From positions 1 to 35,428 of the forward strand of contig JAOUHF010000015.1 in the NCBI GenBank assembly GCA_029865325.1: a DNA stretch of 35,428 nucleotides, read 5' to 3'. Shown here one piece after another: positions 23,144 through 30,606 of the stretch. A program made the position numbers and the translations under genes. The notes beneath the pieces are model-generated. The model worked only from the letters and a program-made list of their open reading frames with translations, ran no database searches and had not been told where the DNA came from. The DNA is from Thermoleophilia bacterium. Lineage in GTDB: Bacteria; Actinomycetota; Thermoleophilia; Gaiellales; Gaiellaceae. Position 1 is the stretch's first letter. The number at the start of each line of letters is the position of its first letter.

Positions 23144-23214
23144 CTGGGGGAACCTCCCGGTTCCCCCAGACCCCTTCCACTGGTCCGCTCCGCGGACAAG
23201 GCGCTCCGCGCCTT
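23144..23214 (+). terminator. Cluster of three hairpins after fhs
   Basis: CTGGGGGAAC/GTTCCCCCAG (23144-23169, perfect 10-bp stem, six-base loop) is followed by GTCCGC/GCGGAC (23183-23197) and AAGGCGC/GCGCCTT (23198-23214), each with a TCC loop. The first is strong enough to end the soxDAGB-fhs transcript, although no T-run follows. The rest of the 181-base gap between fhs and the convergent stress-protein gene holds no frame I can support. Confidence 0.55.
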
Positions 23215-23277
23215 CCCTAGAGCGCGTCCGCTTCGCGGCCGCGGTGCTCGCTTTCCGTCGCCCGCGCGGTGACTCAG

Positions 23278-23658
23278 TCAATGCACGATCAGCACGTCGC
23301 AGTGAACCATTCGCTGCACGCTTTCCGACACGCTGTGTCCGAGCATGCGCTCGACCTGGCTCGGCTCCCTGGTGCCGAGGACAATCAATCCCACCCCCCG
23401 GCTTTCCGCGACCTGCACGATGGCCTCTGCGATCTCGCCGATCGCTTCGACGAGCTCTGCCTCGATCCCGAGCTCGCGCAGGCGCTCGTCGGCTCGTCGG
23501 AGCTCGGGCCCGGGGCCGGTCTCAGGCGGAGCGCCGATGAGCACGGGGGTGATGCTCGTCACAACGAGCTTGGCGTCGTACATGCCTGCGAGCTGTGCGG
23601 CGCGTTCGAGCGCTCGATTCGAGACGTCGGTGTCGTTGTAGGCGAGAAGAATGTTCAT
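23278..23658 (-). CDS. Universal stress protein (UspA family)
   Basis: This 126-residue single-domain protein begins MNILLAYNDTDVSNRALERA, with the typical first strand and following helix, and ends with the nucleotide-binding signature GLIVLGTREPSQVERMLGHSVSESVQRMVHCDVLIVH (in segments LIVLGTREPS, GHSVSESV and CDVLIVH). The G-2x-G-9x-G-S/T-like pattern suggests ATP binding, but some glycines differ, so the nucleotide-free class is also possible. The ATG at 23658 has GGGAGG eight bases upstream; the frame is open further upstream without that signal. It probably helps stress survival; no specific link with neighbours can be shown. Confidence 0.8.
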   Translation of the reverse strand: MNILLAYNDTDVSNRALERAAQLAGMYDAKLVVTSITPVLIGAPPETGPGPELRRADERLRELGIEAELVEAIGEIAEAIVQVAESRGVGLIVLGTREPSQVERMLGHSVSESVQRMVHCDVLIVH

Positions 23659-23749
23659 CGGGCCTCCCTGGTCACAAGGTCGTCGGCGATCGTCGTGCCG
23701 GTTGTCCGCCCCACACATCAGCGGATGCGCGGCTTTCCGATCCGGATTT

Positions 23750-23995
23750 CTACTGAGCTGCCTCCGCGCGTAGCTGCGACGGAGCCGTCAGCCCGAAGGA
23801 CTCGAGGAGGCTCGCCTCCCAGTCAGGATGCCGCTCCATGCAGGCCGGGCACACGCGGAACATGGAGCCCTTGAGCGCCGGATGCTCGATCTCGGCGCCG
23901 TGGGGTAGCTCGAGGCGGCCCCAGGTGGCACCGGAGATCAGACCATCCGCCTGCTGTCTGCTGCAGCTGGCGCAGCGAAGGTAGAGCCTCGACAT
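23750..23995 (-). CDS. Small zinc-ribbon-like protein, unknown function
   Basis: This 81-residue protein has two CxxC pairs, CASC at about residues 8-11 and CPAC near 49-52, separated by a hydrophilic segment (WGRLELPHGAEIEHPALKG). Two such pairs suggest a structural zinc ribbon. The rest is helical and acidic (ERHPDWEASLLESFGL). It lies 19 bases downstream of the small membrane protein at 24015, on the same strand, and may be the last gene of the amt transcript. I do not recognise the family. Confidence 0.6.
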   Translation of the reverse strand: MSRLYLRCASCSRQQADGLISGATWGRLELPHGAEIEHPALKGSMFRVCPACMERHPDWEASLLESFGLTAPSQLRAEAAQ

Positions 23996-24014
23996 AAGCG
24001 GTGTTGCAGGCTAC

Positions 24015-24167
24015 CTACCCCCAGGGGCCGATGAACGGCGCCTCGAGATCCGAAAGCAGAATGATGACGACGACCGCGATGCAGGCCAGCGAGAGCACGA
24101 ACATGACAGGTGCGATGCGCGCGTTCTCCTTCTGCATTGGCGGGAAGTCGATTTGCTTGCCAGCCAT
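24015..24167 (-). CDS. Single-helix 50-residue membrane protein downstream of amt
   Basis: This short frame starts at an ATG preceded by GGAGGGAGGAA, an excellent ribosome binding site, and ends after 50 residues. The N-terminus is hydrophilic (MAGKQIDFPPMQKENARI), then one transmembrane helix follows (APVMFVLSLACIAVVVIILL) and a short tail FIGPWG. It begins 12 bases after the stop of the 78-residue gene, so the two are clearly co-transcribed with amt. Function is unknown; an accessory subunit or regulator of the channel is a guess from position. Confidence 0.65.
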   Translation of the reverse strand: MAGKQIDFPPMQKENARIAPVMFVLSLACIAVVVIILLSDLEAPFIGPWG

Positions 24168-24179
24168 CGTTCCTCCCTC

Positions 24180-24416
24180 CTAGGCCTCGGGGCCCGTCGT
24201 GGTCGAAGGTCGGTCGAGCGCCCCGGATGCCTTCAGGCGATCCGCCTGATGCGCGAGCTTGCGGTTCTCGAGGATGAAGAAGCCCCAGAACGCGACGAGC
24301 ATCACCGTGAAGCCCAGAACCGTCAGGATCCACGTTCCGGTCGAGTTGTGGCCGCCGAACGTCCAGAAGTCGGCGACGTCCTCGCCCCACTCGTCGTACG
24401 GGAATGCGTCGAACAT
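24180..24416 (-). CDS. Single-helix 78-residue membrane protein next to amt
   Basis: This 78-residue protein has an aromatic and acidic N-terminus (MFDAFPYDEWGEDVADFW), one transmembrane helix at about residues 27-48 (WILTVLGFTVMLVAFWGFFIL) and a charged C-terminal tail (ENRKLAHQADRLKA). It begins three bases after the amt stop, so it must be co-translated with the channel. The ORF is GC3-rich like its neighbours. I know no named family; the tight linkage with Amt suggests a membrane partner. Confidence 0.65.
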   Translation of the reverse strand: MFDAFPYDEWGEDVADFWTFGGHNSTGTWILTVLGFTVMLVAFWGFFILENRKLAHQADRLKASGALDRPSTTTGPEA

Positions 24417-24419
24417 CGC

Positions 24420-25895
24420 CTAGCTCCTTTCGCCGACGCCAACGGGCGTCTTCGGAGTGCCGTTGGTCTGCCAGTACGCGTCGAGTAGCACCGGAGCACT
24501 TTCGACCTCGCGGCCGTCCGGCTCGATGATGATCTCCGGAACACGCTCGAACTCGGGGTAGAAGTCCTGCCCGAACTCGGCCAGGTCGAGGCCCTCGAGC
24601 TCGACTTCCGCCGGTACGCGCAGCAGGTTCATCTTCTTCAGGATCCAGCTGATGGCATAACCCGGCAGAAACGCGAGCGGTAGGAAGGCCATCATCCCCA
24701 TCAGCTGGCCGCCGAAGGACGTCGGGACGTTGTTGATGCCGGTCGGATAGCCGCCGGCGAAGATCCCGACGAGGAGTACCCCGTAGAAGCCGCACACGCC
24801 GTGAACCGCAACGGCTCCAACCGCATCGTCGACCCGCAACTTCTTCTCGATGTAGCCACCGGCCCAAACGGCGAGCATTCCGCCCGAGATCGAGAGCAGG
24901 TACGCGAGGGACGGGTGGTAGACGTCGGCGCCTGCAGACACGGCGATCACGCCTGCCAGACCGCCGGACAACGTCCAGAACGGATCGCCCTTGCTCGCGA
25001 ACCAGCCGCCCGTGAACCCGCCTGCGAAGCCGATGGTGATCACGAAAGCGATTGCGCCGAGCGTCGTCGGCGAACCGTAGATGTTCAACCAGCCCGGGAA
25101 GATCGTGGACTGGATGACGAGACACGCCGCGTAGAAGCCGTAGAAGCCGGTGAAGATCAGCATCAGACCCATCAGCGTGAGATGGGTGTTGTGCCCTCGG
25201 AAGGTCCGCGCTAACCCGTCCGTCGTGTACTTGCCGATGCGCGGGCCGAGATTGAGGAGAACACCGAACGCGAATGCTCCTGCGACACCGTGGACAACGA
25301 GCGACGCGATCGCGTCATGGAACCCGTAGCGGGTGGTGAGCCAGCCGCCGGAGCTCCAGCCCCAGGCGGCATCCAGGATCCAGACGACGGAGCCCAGCAC
25401 CGCGGTCAGAACCAGGTACGCGGAGAGACGCACGCGCTCGATCAGTGCACCCGACATGATCGAACCGGTCGTCCAGGAGAAGAGGAGGAACGCGAGGAAG
25501 AAGACGGCGCTGACGTGATCCTGGAGGTTTGGCCCCATCTGGGCCGACCACGGCGCGGTCGCACCACAGAAGCCCTCGAACGCGTCCGGGCTCGCGTGGC
25601 CGGACTTGGGCCAACCCTCCTGGAAGCAACCGTAGATGTACCAGCCGAAGTAGTAGAAAGTCGGGGTGACGACCGCGATCGTGAGGATGTTCTTCATCGC
25701 CGTCGACATGATGTTCTTGCGTCGGGCGGCGCCCGCCTCGTAGGCCATGAAGCCGACGTGGATCAACCACATGATCACGACCGTCCAGAAGTAGAACGTC
25801 TCGGTCAGGATCTGCGTGTCGAGGGCCAGCTTGGAGTCGAGCTCCTCGATCGTTGGAGATTGGGCGAGCCAGGTCGGGATCAGCGACGAGATCAT
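24420..25895 (-). CDS. amt: Ammonium / methylammonium channel (Amt family)
   Basis: This 491-residue protein has about eleven transmembrane segments. The two pore histidines of the family are visible, in DAIASLVVHGVAGAF (with the conserved Asp eight residues before the first His) and VGAVAVHGVCGFYG. Near the N-terminus are TETFYFWTVVIMWLIHVGFMAYEAG and other typical segments. Amt proteins conduct ammonia and also methylamine, so it may supply substrate to GmaS as well as nitrogen. A long soluble C-terminal tail of about 75 residues follows the last helix and is richer in acidic residues than usual, which may mediate regulation. No glnK/glnB gene accompanies it here; instead two tiny membrane-protein genes follow. 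GAGGAGGG precedes the start. Confidence 0.9.
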   Translation of the reverse strand: MISSLIPTWLAQSPTIEELDSKLALDTQILTETFYFWTVVIMWLIHVGFMAYEAGAARRKNIMSTAMKNILTIAVVTPTFYYFGWYIYGCFQEGWPKSGHASPDAFEGFCGATAPWSAQMGPNLQDHVSAVFFLAFLLFSWTTGSIMSGALIERVRLSAYLVLTAVLGSVVWILDAAWGWSSGGWLTTRYGFHDAIASLVVHGVAGAFAFGVLLNLGPRIGKYTTDGLARTFRGHNTHLTLMGLMLIFTGFYGFYAACLVIQSTIFPGWLNIYGSPTTLGAIAFVITIGFAGGFTGGWFASKGDPFWTLSGGLAGVIAVSAGADVYHPSLAYLLSISGGMLAVWAGGYIEKKLRVDDAVGAVAVHGVCGFYGVLLVGIFAGGYPTGINNVPTSFGGQLMGMMAFLPLAFLPGYAISWILKKMNLLRVPAEVELEGLDLAEFGQDFYPEFERVPEIIIEPDGREVESAPVLLDAYWQTNGTPKTPVGVGERS

Positions 25896-26026
25896 TCCAC
25901 CCTCCTCGGGCGTCAGCTACCGCGGTCGACGTCGCGGGGACCGTATGAGGACTGGCACGCGGTTTCCATGTCCGCCTGTACCGACGTTGCCGTCGAGACT
26001 GTGTAGGGAGCGGACACATGGCGCTT
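25896..26026. other. Intergenic region upstream of amt
   Basis: No gene is supported here. It should hold the amt promoter. CCATGTCCGC (25966-25975) recurs in inverted form as GCGGACACATGG (26010-26021) with a two-base insertion, which might be a regulatory site; the match is imperfect and 34 bases separate the arms. I see no clear -35/-10 pair. Confidence 0.3.
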
Positions 26027-26302
26027 CTAGGCTCGGGTGATCGCGCCCGTCTCCATGTCGATCAGGAAGTTCTCAAAGCGAACGGGATTCCCGTTCGGAT
26101 CGATGGCCTGCGCCAGGCCGACGAGCCAGAAGAGGCGCACGGGAATTCCTTGGTTGACAGCGCGGATCAGGACGCACTTCTGCTCGTCGCACGGCTTGAA
26201 GGAGGCGTTCTTCGTGGCGATCGCGATTGCCTCGTCTTGAGAGATCCTCTGATCGGGTGCGCCGCATGTGCGCGTGAAGGCGAGCGCCGCCACGAGCACC
26301 AC
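26027..26302 (-). CDS. Small probably membrane-anchored protein, unknown function
   Basis: This frame of at least 91 residues has a hydrophobic N-terminus (VLVAALAF), a Cys pair in KPCDEQKC, and a soluble part with QRISQDEAIAIATKNASF and FENFLIDMETGAITRA, reminiscent of PepSY-type small secreted domains, which I offer only as a possibility. The nearest usual start is a GTG at 26302, but the open frame continues upstream with a plausible signal anchor (LRDSTLGRIFLLAVV) and no ATG, GTG or TTG before the stop. A CTG start, or an error in the sequence, is therefore possible. It lies downstream of the two-helix gene at 26379 on the same strand. Confidence 0.5.
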   Translation of the reverse strand: MVLVAALAFTRTCGAPDQRISQDEAIAIATKNASFKPCDEQKCVLIRAVNQGIPVRLFWLVGLAQAIDPNGNPVRFENFLIDMETGAITRA

Positions 26303-26378
26303 GGCGAGAAGGAAGATGCGTCCGAGCGTGCTGTCTCGGAGCCCGCGCCTCGGCGCCGGCTCAGGCGGGGGACGGCCG

Positions 26379-26594
26379 TTACTCGGTTCGCGCGTGCCAG
26401 CGTCGGTAGACAGCGTAGGCCCTCAGCAACAGGTAGCCGATGAAGTGGGTCATGAAGACGAGGAGGATCCACCAGATCCACCACGCGTAGTGGAGATCCA
26501 TTTCTCGAAGCTCGATGACGGTCAAGTACAGCGCGACCGCGAGTGTGAGCAGCAGCAGCCAGGGCGCGAACCCCAGCAGGAGGAAGATGAGCAC
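26379..26594 (-). CDS. Two-helix small membrane protein, unknown function
   Basis: This 71-residue protein is almost entirely hydrophobic. One helix spans about residues 2-26 (MLIFLLLGFAPWLLLLTLAV) and a second about 37-58 (AWWIWWILLVFMTHFIGYLL), followed by a basic tail (RAYAVYRRWHARTE). The aromatic-rich second helix and basic tail fit an inner-membrane protein. It is divergent from the antiporter gene, 59 bases apart, and precedes the small protein at 26027. Function unknown. Confidence 0.55.
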   Translation of the reverse strand: MLIFLLLGFAPWLLLLTLAVALYLTVIELREMDLHYAWWIWWILLVFMTHFIGYLLLRAYAVYRRWHARTE

Positions 26595-26653
26595 GGGGGG
26601 GATCGTCTACGAGTGCTGGAGGTTGCGCAAGTGACGCTCGCTAGAAGGGGCCC

Positions 26654-27883
26654 GTGAACGTGGTCTACAGTTCCGGCCCCGTGGGCATCGACTTTCCGGA
26701 GGTACTCCTTCTGCTCGGCCTGCTCCTCGGCGCGGCGGGCGCGCTCTCGGGGTGGCTGCAAAACGCCGTGCTCTCGATCTCGGTTCTCTCGGTTGTCACC
26801 GGTATCGCTTTGGCAGGTGCAGGCGTGATCGACCCCTCGCCCTCGAGCGAGGTCGTCGTGATTGCCGTCGAGCTTGCGCTCATCCTCACGCTCTTCGCCG
26901 ACGGACTCGTCGTGGAGCGCGAGCTCCTCCTCTCGCACTGGACGCCGGCGGCCCGCGCGCTCGTACTCGCGATGCCGATCACCCTCGGCCTCATCGCAAT
27001 TGCCGGAAAGGCGCTCTTCCCGCAGCTGAGTTGGGCCGAAGCTCTATTGCTCGGTGCTGTTCTCTCTCCCACGGATCCCGTGGTTACATCCGCCGTCGTC
27101 ACCTCGGAGCGAATCCCCGCGACCGTCCGGCACACGTTGAATCTCGAGTCCGGGCTCAACGACGGACTTGCGCTCCCATTCGTGTTGTTTTTCATAGCGC
27201 TCGCAACCGGTGTGGGAGAGCCCGTCACGGAGGCCGGTCGCCTTACGCTCGAGGCAGGTATCGGAGCAGTCATGGGGATCGCCGTCGCCGTGCTCGCCGG
27301 ACGATTGCTGGCCCGCCTCCCCCCGGCGGCCGTCTCGCCGAAGTTCGAAGGCGTCTACGCGCTGGCCATCGCGATCGCGAGCTTTGGCCTCGCTGAGACG
27401 ACGGGGTGGGGCAACGGGTTGATCGCCGCGTTCGTTGCCGGCATCGCTCTCGCCGTCTCGCGCCACGAGATGCCACAAGCCTTCACCGAGTTCAACGAGT
27501 CGGTGAGCGCGATCTTCCAGATCAGCGTGTTCGTCATCTTCGGGGCTCTGGTGGTGACGACGGGCTGGGACGGAAGCGTTGCTCGCCTCGTGCTTTTCGT
27601 CGCGTTCGCACTTCTCATTGCACGACCGACGGCTGTGCTCCTGAGCTTCACAGGCGTGCAGGAGCCACGTTCGAACAAGCTGTTCATCGCGTGGTTCGGC
27701 CCGAAAGGTGTCGCCTCGATTCTGTTCGCGCTCCTCGTTCTGGCGTCGACCGAGTCGCACCGCTCGCTCATCTTCGACATCGCGTCCTTCACGATCGTGA
27801 CATCGATCATCGCGCATGGCCTGACAGACACGGTCGGTGCATCGTGGCTCGAGCGCAGGCTATCCGGAGGCACAGAGCTGTAG
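26654..27883 (+). CDS. Na+(K+)/H+ antiporter, CPA1 (NhaP-like) family
   Basis: This 409-residue protein has 11-12 predicted transmembrane helices. Family signatures are LFADGLVVERELLLSHW, GAVLSPTDPVVTSAVVTS and NLESGLNDGLALPFVLFF, where the Asn-Asp pair is the ion-binding motif of electroneutral CPA1 antiporters. A later AWFGPKGVASILFALLVL segment is also typical. It would exchange Na+ or K+ for H+ across the membrane and help pH or salt homeostasis. The GTG at 26654 follows AGAAGGGG. There is no long cytoplasmic C-terminal domain, so it is the short form. Confidence 0.85.
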   Translation: MNVVYSSGPVGIDFPEVLLLLGLLLGAAGALSGWLQNAVLSISVLSVVTGIALAGAGVIDPSPSSEVVVIAVELALILTLFADGLVVERELLLSHWTPAARALVLAMPITLGLIAIAGKALFPQLSWAEALLLGAVLSPTDPVVTSAVVTSERIPATVRHTLNLESGLNDGLALPFVLFFIALATGVGEPVTEAGRLTLEAGIGAVMGIAVAVLAGRLLARLPPAAVSPKFEGVYALAIAIASFGLAETTGWGNGLIAAFVAGIALAVSRHEMPQAFTEFNESVSAIFQISVFVIFGALVVTTGWDGSVARLVLFVAFALLIARPTAVLLSFTGVQEPRSNKLFIAWFGPKGVASILFALLVLASTESHRSLIFDIASFTIVTSIIAHGLTDTVGASWLERRLSGGTEL

Positions 27884-27925
27884 GACGTCGAACGACCGGA
27901 GATCATCCCACGATGTGAACCTCGC

Positions 27926-28867
27926 TCAATTGAAGGCGATGAGCACGACGTACGAGAGGAGATAGAGCCCGAACAGCACCGGTGCGCTCACGCGGTCATG
28001 TCTTCGGCGCACCATCAGGAGCAGTCCTACCGCCGCAATCGCAGCCGCGGTGTAGAGCGAAGCGACGACTGCGAGGTCGGCCGTTACGGCGGCAGGATTC
28101 ACGATCGGGCCGATCCCGATCGAGAGGGTTGCGTCGATCAGCGAGCTTCCCAGGGCATCGCCGAGTGCGATTGCCGGCGCGCCTCGCATAAGCGCGGTGA
28201 CGTCGACGGCGATCTCGGGTGCGGAGGTTCCGAGCGAAGCGCCGAAGAATGCGAGCAGGAACTCCGGCACGCCGAGCTTTTCGGCCAGCTCGACGAGTGC
28301 GCGCACGGCGACCGTGGCGCCGACTCCCACAACGGCGAGCGTGGCGAGGATCACGCCGACTTGCGGAAGGCGGCCATTCACCCGCACTCGAGGAGGAGCC
28401 TCGGGAGCCGTCGGAGGCAGAAGCCGTGTCACCGCAAGCATCGCAGCTGCCCACGCGACGACGAGCACGATGCCTTCGAGCCGCCCAAGCCAGCCGTCGG
28501 CGACGAACAGGGCCGTCAGCCCGAGCGCGCCGACCGTCAGCAGTGTGACCAGCCCGACTTGCCGGCGAGAGATTGCGATCACCGCGACGATCAGCGGGAA
28601 CAGCCCGAGCACGAACGTGTACTGCGTCAGGGTCGAGCCGATAGAGTCGCCGACGTTGACGTCGCCTTCGTCTTGAAGGTGCGAGGAAATCGAGTTGGCG
28701 ATCTCCGGTAGATCCGTGCCGAGCGCAACAAGGACGACCCCCACGACGAAGGGAGGCGCACCGAGGACGGCCGCGAGCGAGCGCGTATACGCCACGGCAA
28801 CGTCACTCGCGACGATCGCGAGGGTTAGCCCGACGACGAGCAGCACAATCTGAACGACGACGTCCAC
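27926..28867 (-). CDS. Sodium/calcium exchanger family (CaCA) membrane protein
   Basis: This 313-residue membrane protein has about ten helices in two inverted halves. The alpha-repeat motifs are visible: LVALGTDLPEIANSISSHLQ in the first half and SLGTSAPEIAVDVTALMRG in the second, each with the ion-coordinating Pro-Glu. GDSIGSTLTQ and GDALGSSLID are the following helices of each half. The Asp in GTDLPE, where Ser is usual, is a departure from the GTSxPE pattern. It would exchange Ca2+ (or K+/Na+) against Na+ or H+. It converges on the antiporter gene with 42 bases between stops, and no operon partner is evident. Confidence 0.82.
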   Translation of the reverse strand: MDVVVQIVLLVVGLTLAIVASDVAVAYTRSLAAVLGAPPFVVGVVLVALGTDLPEIANSISSHLQDEGDVNVGDSIGSTLTQYTFVLGLFPLIVAVIAISRRQVGLVTLLTVGALGLTALFVADGWLGRLEGIVLVVAWAAAMLAVTRLLPPTAPEAPPRVRVNGRLPQVGVILATLAVVGVGATVAVRALVELAEKLGVPEFLLAFFGASLGTSAPEIAVDVTALMRGAPAIALGDALGSSLIDATLSIGIGPIVNPAAVTADLAVVASLYTAAAIAAVGLLLMVRRRHDRVSAPVLFGLYLLSYVVLIAFN

Positions 28868-28986
28868 GGACGACGCAAGGCGCTCGGAAACACTCGGCCT
28901 CGCCCGTGGACGGCGACAGTCTAATCGTGCGCTCCCGACATGAGTACTGTTACGCCGGTGGACACGCCATTGAGCGGTTCAGCCCG

Positions 28987-29000
28987 TGGGTCTGACCCCA
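28987..29000. repeat. Half-site of the GGGTCTGACCC repeat family
   Basis: TGGGTCTGACCCCA is a near-palindrome matching the core of the repeats at 13.7 and 20.1 kb, without the outer arms or the TGTCCGAT end. It directly follows the stop codon of the flavoprotein gene on the minus strand and may act as a stability or termination element there. It could be a coincidental match, but the exact core is unlikely by chance in 35 kb. Confidence 0.45.
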
Positions 29001-30320
29001 CTACGACCATGGATACGGCGAGCTCGAGACGGGGTGAAGATCACCCGTCGCGAATCGCTCGAACCGGAACGGATGCAGCAGGCCCGAGTGGCCGCCGAGG
29101 AGCACGCTCGCGACCTCTTTTCCGACTCCGATCATCTTGTAGCCATGGTTCGAGTCGAGGATCGCGTACACGTTCGGCTTGACGTAGTCGAACACCGGGA
29201 AGTTGTCGGCCGTGAACGCACCGACGCCGCCCGAGCGGGCGATCTTGTATCGAGCCCGGCAGCCCTCGAAGCGGCTCATCGAGTGCGACAGGGCCGCGCA
29301 CCACATGTCCGGGAAGCTCGGGTCGATGTCCGTGGTCGAGGGGTACGGGTCGAGCTCGACGTCGCCGTCGACGACGAGCGGTGAGGCGCCACCTTGGACG
29401 CCGCGCCGGTCGCGCTTGAAGTAGATCCCCCAGAGCTCGTCGGTGACGAGGTCACCGTCGTCGGTGTAGAGGGGGGCATCCGTGTCGAGATGGATCACAG
29501 GCGGGGCGCCGCCGTCGGCGGTCGCGAACATCAGTGGATCGACCGTGATCTCGCCCTCCTGGAGGTTCCAGTACGTCCACATGGGGCGGTCGTGGACGAC
29601 CTCCCCGGACGGCGTGGTGATGTCGATCGTCTCGGGGAGCCCGAGCATCACCCAGAAGCGGCTCGCCCACGGTCCGGGCGCGATGACCACCTGTTCGCCG
29701 ACCTCGATCTCACCGGCGCTCGTCTCGACCGCGGCGACCGTGCCCTCCAGACCGAAGCGGAAGCCGGTGACCTCGGTGTGGGAGAGGATCGTGACGCCCT
29801 CGCTCAGGCACTTGTCGCGAAGGCCGAGAACCGACTCGACATTGAACGCGAAGCCGCCCTGGTGCTCGTGGAGACAGATCGTCACTCCCTGCGCGCGCCA
29901 GTCTGGGAAGAGCGCTTTCATGTGCCCATCGACCTCTGCCTCGCCGACGACCAGCTCGGAGCGGTAGCCGATCCGCTCCTGACGCTCGAACGTGGCGGTC
30001 AGGTCGGATTCCTGCACTCCGGCACCGAGCGCGACATACCCCACGGAGTTGTAGGCATAGGCCGTGGGGTCGGACTCCCACACCTCGACGCAGGCCTGCA
30101 TCAGCTCGCTCATGGCGGGCTGGAAGTAGTTGTTGCGGACGACGCCGCAGGCGATTCCGCTGGCCCCCGCCCCTGGGGTCGCCTTGTCGACGACGACGAT
30201 CTCGGTTCCGGCATCTGAGCCACGTCCGCGCAGCTCCTTCGCGAGGTGGTACGCGGTCGAGAGCCCGTGGATGCCAGCGCCGACGACGACGTACGAAGCT
30301 CGCTTCAGGGCAGCCCTCAC
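29001..30320 (-). CDS. FAD-dependent oxidoreductase, sarcosine oxidase beta / D-amino-acid oxidase type
   Basis: This 439-residue flavoprotein resembles the beta subunit at 20192. It has a Rossmann FAD segment SYVVVGAGIHGLSTAYHLAK (about residues 9-28), then GAGASGIACGVVRNNYFQPA and a C-terminal FPVFDYVKPNVYAILDSNHGYKMIG in parts. At the place where MgdA has the covalent-FMN histidine (RHDAVVWG), this protein reads GGFAFNVESVLG, so it probably binds only FAD and works alone or with other partners. The substrate would be an N-methyl or secondary amine or amino acid. I chose the GTG at 30320 because GGAGG lies seven bases before it. No neighbouring subunit gene is present. Confidence 0.78.
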   Translation of the reverse strand: MRAALKRASYVVVGAGIHGLSTAYHLAKELRGRGSDAGTEIVVVDKATPGAGASGIACGVVRNNYFQPAMSELMQACVEVWESDPTAYAYNSVGYVALGAGVQESDLTATFERQERIGYRSELVVGEAEVDGHMKALFPDWRAQGVTICLHEHQGGFAFNVESVLGLRDKCLSEGVTILSHTEVTGFRFGLEGTVAAVETSAGEIEVGEQVVIAPGPWASRFWVMLGLPETIDITTPSGEVVHDRPMWTYWNLQEGEITVDPLMFATADGGAPPVIHLDTDAPLYTDDGDLVTDELWGIYFKRDRRGVQGGASPLVVDGDVELDPYPSTTDIDPSFPDMWCAALSHSMSRFEGCRARYKIARSGGVGAFTADNFPVFDYVKPNVYAILDSNHGYKMIGVGKEVASVLLGGHSGLLHPFRFERFATGDLHPVSSSPYPWS

Positions 30321-30433
30321 AGTTGCCTCCTCGACAATGGCATTGCATACACGTCTACGACACGGTAGCACGGCCCGCTCATCGATTTATCCCTACACGG
30401 TGTGATCTTCTTTTGTCGCCCCGGCCGTGGTTT

Positions 30434-30464
30434 CGGCTCGGGAGCAGGCTCTGCTCCCGAGCCG
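30434..30464. terminator. Strong 14-bp hairpin between pyrC and the flavoprotein gene
   Basis: CGGCTCGGGAGCAG pairs perfectly with CTGCTCCCGAGCCG around a three-base loop. It lies about 140 bases after the pyrC stop on the minus strand and about 115 bases before the flavoprotein start. No T-run follows on either strand. It is the best candidate for ending the pyr transcript. The rest of the 286-base gap holds no gene I can support. Confidence 0.55.
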
Positions 30465-30606
30465 GTAGTCACGACGTCGCCGCGAATTCCCGATCAAGCA
30501 TCTGGGTCTCCCGGAAGTAGCCGGAGCTGCTTCAGCACGAGTCACTCCTCCGCCGGACGGGTCTCAAGGATGCGCTACGCCGTCCTCCGGCACGAGGAGT
30601 CCGGCG

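Noticed and set aside
23938-25125. 395-codon open frame overlapping amt in another minus frame
   Set aside because: Amt covers the region with multiple membrane helices and pore histidines; this frame is arginine-rich filler.
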